Below are positions 58,405 through 64,000 of a stretch of DNA of 64,000 nt, one piece after another. The translations under genes and the position numbers were made by a program. The stretch's first letter is position 1. Every line of letters starts with the position of its first letter. The stretch comes from Clostridium sp. BSD9I1. GTDB lineage: Bacteria; Bacillota; Clostridia; Clostridiales; Clostridiaceae. The stretch spans positions 286,669 through 350,668 of the forward strand of contig NZ_FYAM01000011.1 of the NCBI RefSeq assembly GCF_900185645.1, given 5' to 3'. The notes below the pieces were generated by a model. It saw nothing but the letters and a program-made list of their open reading frames with translations. It had not been told where the DNA came from and made no database searches.

Positions 58405-60294
58405 TTAATCATTGGCATTTCCCTCAACTTGCCACTTGTCATGTGGGTGGCACTTTACATTTCCCATTTGACTAATCACCATTTTATAATATTGCCCTTT
58501 TATATCCATAAGACTTTTATGATTTCCACTTTCTAATATTTTTCCTTCACCAATTACCATAATGCGGTCTGCATCTCTAATAGTAGATAAACGATGGGCT
58601 ATTAAAAAGCTTGTTCGATTCTTCATTAAACTTACCAGTGCACGCTGAATATCTTTTTCAGTTTTTGTGTCAACACTGCTGGTTGCCTCATCTAAAATTA
58701 AAATAGGACTGTCACACAATACTGCTCGAGCAATAGCTATGAGTTGATGTTGTCCCTGACTTAAATTATCTACAGATGCAGACACAATTGTATGATAACC
58801 CTTGGGTAATTTATCTATAAAATCATGAGCATGAGCTATTTTTGCAGACTTTATTACCTGTTCATCAGTTGCATCCTTTTGTGAGTATCGGATATTATCC
58901 ATAATTGTGCCAGTAAAAAGACAGGTGTCCTGCAGCACTACTGAAAAACATTTTCTAAGGCTGTTTCGTTTTAAATTTATAATTGGCTGATTATCAATTA
59001 GTATTCTGCCGCTGTCCGCATCATAGAAGCGAGTAAGAAGGTTGACAATAGTGGTTTTTCCTGCACCAGTCTCGCCTACTAAGGCAACTGTTTCTCCCGC
59101 CTTCACAGTAAAGCTTACGTTCTTTAATATAGGTGTAGATTTGTTGTAAGAAAAACAAACATTTTCAAAAGTCACATCTCCCTTTGGATGCTCTATATCA
59201 ATAGCATTTTCTATATCCTTAGGCTCCTCTGTACTATCAAAAATTTCAAATACACGTTCTGCTCCAGCCAGTGCAGATTGAATGGTATTAAACATACCTG
59301 CAACAGAGTTAAGTGGATGTGCAAATTGTTTTGAATAACTTAAGAAACTAACTACAGTACCCACAGAAAGACCGTATTTTACTGATAATAGGCCACCGAC
59401 AAAAGCAACAATTGTAAAAGTAAGATTATTAATAACATTCATAAGCGGCATCATATATCCAGACCATATCTGTGCCTTAGTGCTGCTTTCATTGAGCTTT
59501 TCATTAATCTCCTTAAACTGTTTTAAAACATCCTGCTGCTTACCAAAGGCTTTTACCATTTTTAGACCTAATATATTTTCCTCGATGACTCCATTAAGCG
59601 CTCCAAGGCTCCTTTGCTGTGCTAAAAAATAAGCACGACTTCGTGATGCAATTATACGTGTTAAAAGCGCTACGAGGGGAACACATAATAATACAACAAG
59701 GGTAAGAGTCGTATTTAGCTTTATCATTACTATAAAAGAACCCACTATTGTTAAAATGCTTGACATTAATTGTGTAGTTGTTTGTGCAATAGTAGAACTA
59801 ATATTGTCTACATCATTTGTAATTCTGCTCATTGTATCACCATGAGAACGTGTATCATAAAATTTAAGCGGAAGTTTTTGCATCTTTTCAAAAAATTCTC
59901 TGCGCAGTTCAAATACAAGCTTTTGTGAAACCTTAAGCATAATAATTCCATTAAGAGATGAGATAATCCAATTTAACGTATATAAGGCTCCAATTATCAA
60001 TAAAAGCCACGTAAGCATTTTTGTATCCACTGTTCTAGTTTTAATTTTAAAGGTATTAATTGTTTTTCCTATAAAATAAGGAATTGAAACAGAAATTACT
60101 GATGAGAGTACTGTAAAAAACATAGCCAAAAAAATGCTCTTAGCCCACCGTACATATATTTTTATAATACGTATTAGTGTATCCTTTGCATCTTTAGGTT
60201 TAGCAGTTGGTGCAAAACGATTTGGGCCTCGGCCCCCTATTTTCCCTCCCATGGACGGTACTTTTACTTCCGTCCTAGAAAACTTTTGTGCCAT
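58405..60294 (-). CDS. ABC multidrug exporter subunit, canonical ATPase site
   Basis: The 629-residue half-transporter has six membrane helices (about 45-340) and an ATPase domain: Walker A VGETGAGKTT near 408, Q-loop VLQDTCLF, signature NLSQGQHQL near 510, Walker B LILDEATSSVD near 535 (intact Glu) and H-loop IAHRLST. It pairs with the 60298 gene into a BmrCD/LmrCD-like heterodimer. Its last residues (VKCHPHDKWQVEG...) are read from R27 copy 17, so the C-terminus is extended relative to the family. Confidence 0.9.
   Translation of the reverse strand: MAQKFSRTEVKVPSMGGKIGGRGPNRFAPTAKPKDAKDTLIRIIKIYVRWAKSIFLAMFFTVLSSVISVSIPYFIGKTINTFKIKTRTVDTKMLTWLLLIIGALYTLNWIISSLNGIIMLKVSQKLVFELRREFFEKMQKLPLKFYDTRSHGDTMSRITNDVDNISSTIAQTTTQLMSSILTIVGSFIVMIKLNTTLTLVVLLCVPLVALLTRIIASRSRAYFLAQQRSLGALNGVIEENILGLKMVKAFGKQQDVLKQFKEINEKLNESSTKAQIWSGYMMPLMNVINNLTFTIVAFVGGLLSVKYGLSVGTVVSFLSYSKQFAHPLNSVAGMFNTIQSALAGAERVFEIFDSTEEPKDIENAIDIEHPKGDVTFENVCFSYNKSTPILKNVSFTVKAGETVALVGETGAGKTTIVNLLTRFYDADSGRILIDNQPIINLKRNSLRKCFSVVLQDTCLFTGTIMDNIRYSQKDATDEQVIKSAKIAHAHDFIDKLPKGYHTIVSASVDNLSQGQHQLIAIARAVLCDSPILILDEATSSVDTKTEKDIQRALVSLMKNRTSFLIAHRLSTIRDADRIMVIGEGKILESGNHKSLMDIKGQYYKMVISQMGNVKCHPHDKWQVEGNAND
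58427..58453 (-). repeat. R27 dispersed repeat, copy 17 (coding)
   Basis: TGTC variant lying inside the ABC transporter reading frame. It encodes about nine of the last residues (CHPHDKWQV), in a different frame from copy 11. Confidence 0.9.
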
Positions 60295-60297
60295 ATC

Positions 60298-62016
60298 TTA
60301 TGCCTCCCTACTGCTTTCTATTTGCGTCTTGTAAATATCTCTATATACCTCGCAATCTTTCATAAGCTGATCATGTGTACCATATCCAGCTTTTACTCCA
60401 TTGTCCATAACTAAAATTTGATCTGCAAACATAGCTGTTCCACAGCGCTGAGTAATAGTAATTATAGTCTGGCCTGATCTCTTCGAATTTATATTTTCTC
60501 TCACTTTAGCTTCAGTTACTGCATCTAGTGCACTGGTTGCATCATCTAATATAAGTACAGAAGACCTCTTAATTATCCCACGAGCTATTGAAATACGCTG
60601 CTTTTGGCCGCCTGAAATATTAACCGCAGCACTTCCTAAAAGGCTTTCATAGCCATCTTCCATCTTTTCAATAAAATCTGCTTGTGCCTTGTGTGCGGCC
60701 TCGTATATCATTTCATCACTGGCATCTTTGTTTCCCCATCTAATATTTTCGGAAATAGATCCTGAAAAAAGCATAGGTTTTTGTGGTACAATGGCAATAT
60801 TATCACGGACTAAATCAATATTTAGCTCCTTAATATCACAGCCGTTAATTAAAATTTTCCCGTTGTTTATATCATAAAATCGCAAAAGAAGCCATGCAAT
60901 TGTAGACTTCCCACTGCCTGTTGGTCCTATTATTGCCAAAGTCTCTCCTCTGTTGATAGAAAATGATAAATCTTTTATTGCAGGCACACCACTGCCATTA
61001 GGGTATGCAAATGTAACATCTTTAAATTCAATGTCACCATTTAATTCTTTCATTCCAGCGTTACTCATAAAATCTCCACCACAGTCCATTATCTCTTTAA
61101 TACGAGCAGTTGAAGCCTTTGTTCTTACAAAGGTATTAAATATATTTGTTATCATAATTAAAGAAGTAAGAATTTGTGCCATATAAATTGTAAATGCAGT
61201 AATATCCCCTGGGTTTGCAAGATTTAAAGAAAACAATCTGCTTCCTATAAGAATTATAATTACTGTACCAATTCCAACTGTAAATGTCATAAGTGGTGAT
61301 ACTAAAGTAATAACTATTTGAGAAGATATACCCTTCTGCATTAAATTTAAATTTGCATTTTGAAACTTATCGGTTTCCTTGTCATATGTTCCAAAAGCTT
61401 TAACTAAGCGCACTCCTATAAGATATTCCTGTACAACAGAGTTTACTTTATCCATAGCTTTCTGTAATTTATAAAAACGAGGATAACTAAGCCTCATGCT
61501 AACTATAATGAGAATTGCAACTACTGAAACAGTGCCGTAAATAATAAGACTTAACTTAAAATTAATCATACTTGCTAGTATAATGCTTCCAACACATGTA
61601 ACTGGTGCCTTCATAAAAATTCTCATAATTCCATTTACAAACTGTGTAACTTGTGATGTGTCATTAGTCATACGTGTAATAAGTGATCCGCTTTCAATTT
61701 TATCAGTACTTTCTTCTGAAAAATACACAATTTTTTCAAACAAATCGTATCTTAAATCTGCTCCCATGCGCTGTGATACTTTACTTGCCAAAATATTTCG
61801 TGTAACAGCAAAACATGCACCTATAGCGGTAACTAAAAGCATAAGTGATCCCCAATAGTAAACTTCAGAAATTAGCCCATTAGCAATTCCTGCATTAATA
61901 ATATTTGACATAAGCGTAGGACCTAGCAAGTCACAGATTGCCTCAAATGCAACACAAAAAATAGCTATCAAAAATGGGGACTTATATATTTTAAAATACT
62001 TGCTGTATAAGTTCAT
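60298..62016 (-). CDS. ABC multidrug exporter subunit, degenerate ATPase site
   Basis: The 572-residue half-transporter has six membrane helices and an ATPase domain: Walker A IGPTGSGKST near 365, signature NISGGQKQRIS near 468 and Walker B VLILDDATSALD near 490, where Asp replaces the catalytic Glu. That substitution is typical of the non-hydrolytic site in heterodimeric ABC exporters. H-loop is replaced by ITQRCGT. It is separated from the partner gene by 3 bp. Confidence 0.9.
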   Translation of the reverse strand: MNLYSKYFKIYKSPFLIAIFCVAFEAICDLLGPTLMSNIINAGIANGLISEVYYWGSLMLLVTAIGACFAVTRNILASKVSQRMGADLRYDLFEKIVYFSEESTDKIESGSLITRMTNDTSQVTQFVNGIMRIFMKAPVTCVGSIILASMINFKLSLIIYGTVSVVAILIIVSMRLSYPRFYKLQKAMDKVNSVVQEYLIGVRLVKAFGTYDKETDKFQNANLNLMQKGISSQIVITLVSPLMTFTVGIGTVIIILIGSRLFSLNLANPGDITAFTIYMAQILTSLIMITNIFNTFVRTKASTARIKEIMDCGGDFMSNAGMKELNGDIEFKDVTFAYPNGSGVPAIKDLSFSINRGETLAIIGPTGSGKSTIAWLLLRFYDINNGKILINGCDIKELNIDLVRDNIAIVPQKPMLFSGSISENIRWGNKDASDEMIYEAAHKAQADFIEKMEDGYESLLGSAAVNISGGQKQRISIARGIIKRSSVLILDDATSALDAVTEAKVRENINSKRSGQTIITITQRCGTAMFADQILVMDNGVKAGYGTHDQLMKDCEVYRDIYKTQIESSREA

Positions 62017-62245
62017 CTTTATTATTCACTTCTTTCATTTAAAGTACAATTTCCATATAATATTATACATCTTTTTTACTTTCCAAAGCCAATATATATT
62101 TCATACACATTTTTATGATATTTACCTATTAATAACAAAGATTAAGAACGGTTAACAATCACTTTATATAACTAAAAATATATCTTATTGAATTTATTAC
62201 CAACATATGCAATCATATAGTTATCAATTAAATGGAGGTAAAAGC

Positions 62246-63523
62246 ATGTCGCATATAGTTGGAAAGGATGCCTATAAAAGTTTAGAGGAAAGATTAAATA
62301 GGTTTCCACAGGGTGCTCCACCATCTGAAACACTTTATAAAATCTTATCCATGATGTTTACTAAAGAAGAAGCAGCCTTAGTTGCAAAGCTGCCTATAAA
62401 ACCATTTAACATAAAAACTGCTAGCAAGCTTTGGGGAGTTAGTGAATTCAAGACTGAGGGTATCCTTCAATCATTGGCTTCTAAAGCATTAATTTTAGAT
62501 CTTGAGTGTGAAAATGAGGGAGAGCAAAAATATATGATGGCTCCTCCAATGGCTGGTTTTTTTGAATTTGCCCTGATGAGAGTTGGTACCCATCTCGATC
62601 AAAAGGTCCTTAGTGAATTATTTCATCAATATCTTAATGTGGAAGATGATTTTTCTAAGGATTTATTTTGGGGTACAGAAACAAAACTCGGTAGAGCCTT
62701 TGTTCAAGAGAGAGTTTTAAATGATGAAAACTCTATAGATATATTAGATTATGAAAAATCAAGTTACATAATAAAAAATGCTAAACACATTGGTGTTAGC
62801 ACGTGTTACTGCAGACATAAAGCTCATCATTTAGGAGATGACTGTTATGCTCCAATGGAAGTTTGCTTAAGCTTTTCTAGTACCGCTTATACTCTTATAA
62901 AACACAATTATGCTAGAAAAATAGATGCTTCTGAAGCCATAGATATTTTAAATATGTCCTATGACTATAACCTAATTCAATGTGGAGAAAATGTTCAAAA
63001 ACAGCCTAACTTCATTTGTAATTGCTGCAAATGTCATTGTGAAGCATTTATATCTGCAAAGAAATTTGGATTTTTAGTTCCTGTAAATACTACTAGTTAT
63101 TTGCCTAGCATAAATAAAGATAGCTGTATAGGATGTGGAAGATGTGCTATAGTTTGTCCTATGGAAGCAATTAAAATAAAGGAAACTTCAATAGAAAGCC
63201 GTACTTTTAAAACAGCTGAACTTTCCGAAGACCTGTGCCTTGGCTGTGGAGTTTGTGTAAAGAATTGCAAAACTAATGCAATTAAGCTAATTCGCCGAAA
63301 GGAAAGTGTTATCACACCTGTGACTACTGTACATAGAGCAGTATTATCTGCAATAGAAAAGGGCCAGCTTCAAAATTTAATCTTTGATAATCAGGCTCAT
63401 TTAAGTCATAAAGCCATGGCTGCTGTCCTTGCAAGTATTCTTAAGCTTTCTCCTATTCAAAAGGCAATGGCAAGCAAACAAATGAAATCTGTTTATTTAG
63501 CTAAACTCCTAGAAAACACTTAA
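62246..63523 (+). CDS. iron-sulfur (2x[4Fe-4S]) oxidoreductase-like protein
   Basis: The 425-residue protein has an N-terminal helical region (FPQGAPPSETLYKILSMMFTKEEA), a Cys/His-rich middle (STCYCRHKAHHLGDDC, FICNCCKCHCEA) and a C-terminal bi-cluster ferredoxin (CIGCGRCAIVCPMEAI near 310, CLGCGVCVKNCKTNAI near 345). This architecture is found in clostridial 4Fe-4S binding proteins of unknown reaction. The ATG at 62246 after TGGAGGTAAAAGC is chosen over an upstream ATG. Confidence 0.8.
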   Translation: MSHIVGKDAYKSLEERLNRFPQGAPPSETLYKILSMMFTKEEAALVAKLPIKPFNIKTASKLWGVSEFKTEGILQSLASKALILDLECENEGEQKYMMAPPMAGFFEFALMRVGTHLDQKVLSELFHQYLNVEDDFSKDLFWGTETKLGRAFVQERVLNDENSIDILDYEKSSYIIKNAKHIGVSTCYCRHKAHHLGDDCYAPMEVCLSFSSTAYTLIKHNYARKIDASEAIDILNMSYDYNLIQCGENVQKQPNFICNCCKCHCEAFISAKKFGFLVPVNTTSYLPSINKDSCIGCGRCAIVCPMEAIKIKETSIESRTFKTAELSEDLCLGCGVCVKNCKTNAIKLIRRKESVITPVTTVHRAVLSAIEKGQLQNLIFDNQAHLSHKAMAAVLASILKLSPIQKAMASKQMKSVYLAKLLENT

Positions 63524-63574
63524 GATCTTAACTATAATATAAATATGAATTCCATATAATACAAAAAATAAAAT

Positions 63575-63603
63575 AATCCGTGGATAACTTCCACGGATTA
63601 TAT
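63575..63603 (-). terminator. rRNA operon terminator
   Basis: TAATCCGTGGA and TCCACGGATTA form a strong stem followed on the minus strand by TTTATTTTTTG, just after 5S rRNA. Confidence 0.85.
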
Positions 63604-63609
63604 GTTTAT

Positions 63610-63724
63610 CTGGCAACGACCTACTCTCCCACCGGGCCTCCCCGGCAGTACCATTGGCGCTTTGAAGCTTAACCTTCGTGTTCGGAATGGGTACGGGTGT
63701 TACCTTCAAGCCATAATCACCAGA
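63610..63724 (-). rRNA. rrf: 5S ribosomal RNA
   Basis: Minus-strand TCTGGTGATTATGGC...CACCCGTACCCATTCCGAACACG...GTAGGTCGTTGCCAGA has the closing stem, loop A and loop B/C sequences of bacterial 5S rRNA, about 115 nt long. (Motifs CCCATTCCGAACACG and GAGAGTAGG.). Confidence 0.95.
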
Positions 63725-63807
63725 TCTTCTGGGGTTAATAGTTAATATTTATAAATATTGACTATTAACTTAAAGAGAACTATGTTCTCTCAAAATTGCA
63801 CAGAGTA

Positions 63808-64000
63808 ATAAATTAGATCAAGCCCTCGACCTATTAGTATCAGTCAGCTGAATGCATTACTGCACTTACACCCCTGACCTATCAACCTTGTGTTCTTCAA
63901 GGGGTCTTACTAGCTTACGCTATGGGAAATCTCATCTTGAGGTGGGCTTCACGCTTAGATGCTTTCAGCGTTTATCCCGTCCTGACATAGCTACCCAGCA
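63808..64000 (-). rRNA. rrl: 23S ribosomal RNA, 3' end (partial)
   Basis: Minus-strand sequence ...TACCCCTTGAAGAACACAAGG..., GGTCGAGGGCTTGATCTAA at the end is the 3' terminal domain of 23S rRNA. The gene continues past the right edge. The exact 3' end is uncertain by about 10 nt. (Key motif GGTGTAAGTGCAGTAATGCA.). Confidence 0.9.

Noticed and set aside
63509..63709. Minus-strand protein over the 5S rRNA
   Set aside because: It is a chance frame across the 5S gene and the rRNA terminator.

Overview
The window is AT-rich, clostridial DNA. The long runs of A and T, strong GGAGG-type ribosome binding sites, an agr quorum-sensing locus, S66 and CPBP proteins, many 4Fe-4S proteins and the 5S/23S rRNA style all fit a Clostridium-type Firmicute. 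The species cannot be named from the sequence alone. Most genes lie on the minus strand, like the rRNA operon whose 23S and 5S 3' parts enter at the right edge, so minus is probably the leading strand. Layout: 0.5-7.7 kb holds a YaaW-like coiled-coil protein, a uracil-DNA-glycosylase-fold protein, two HEPN/MNT toxin-antitoxin pairs (one toxin truncated), pgeF, a rhodanese and a VOC protein. 8-9.5 kb is a sulfur-import operon (two YeeE/YedE halves, the first frameshifted, plus an exported rhodanese). 9.7-16.4 kb carries a RibD-like reductase, a DUF2200 protein, a receiver-histidine kinase hybrid, and an Rrf2 regulator divergent from a flavin protein and a ferredoxin. 16.6-19.9 kb is a two-component system with a membrane-anchored beta-propeller. 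20-24.2 kb has a Sat-like acetyltransferase, an IS1182 remnant, a MarR/MFS efflux pair and gene remnants. 24.4-37.4 kb is an accessory region of short membrane proteins, zinc ribbons, two CPBP proteases, an MccF-like peptidase and many decayed or duplicated gene fragments. 37.4-42.5 kb is the agr region. 42.7-63.5 kb is mostly housekeeping and resistance genes: adenosine deaminase behind an adenine riboswitch, a split helicase-nuclease, an L,D-transpeptidase, MATE/MarR, ECF sigma/anti-sigma, ArsR/NifX, a heterodimeric ABC exporter and a ferredoxin protein. 

Two signals stand out. First, a dispersed 27-nt GC-rich repeat (called R27 here) occurs 17 times, always in the same orientation. It sits at the 3' end of minus-strand genes, often supplies the stop codon, is sometimes read as the C-terminal codons, and usually lies between the stop and an intrinsic terminator. 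At one site it cuts a decayed paralogue of a gene whose intact version is present in the window. It is absent between 15.5 and 42.7 kb. 

Second, four promoters in the agr region (a lipoprotein, a small membrane protein, an S41-type protease and agrB itself) share a direct repeat with a 20-bp period, placed exactly 25 nt upstream of a TATRYTA-like -10 box. This has the architecture of a LytTR/AgrA operator and defines a candidate local agr regulon. The AgrD peptide has Ser in place of the usual Cys, so the signal is predicted to be a lactone rather than a thiolactone.
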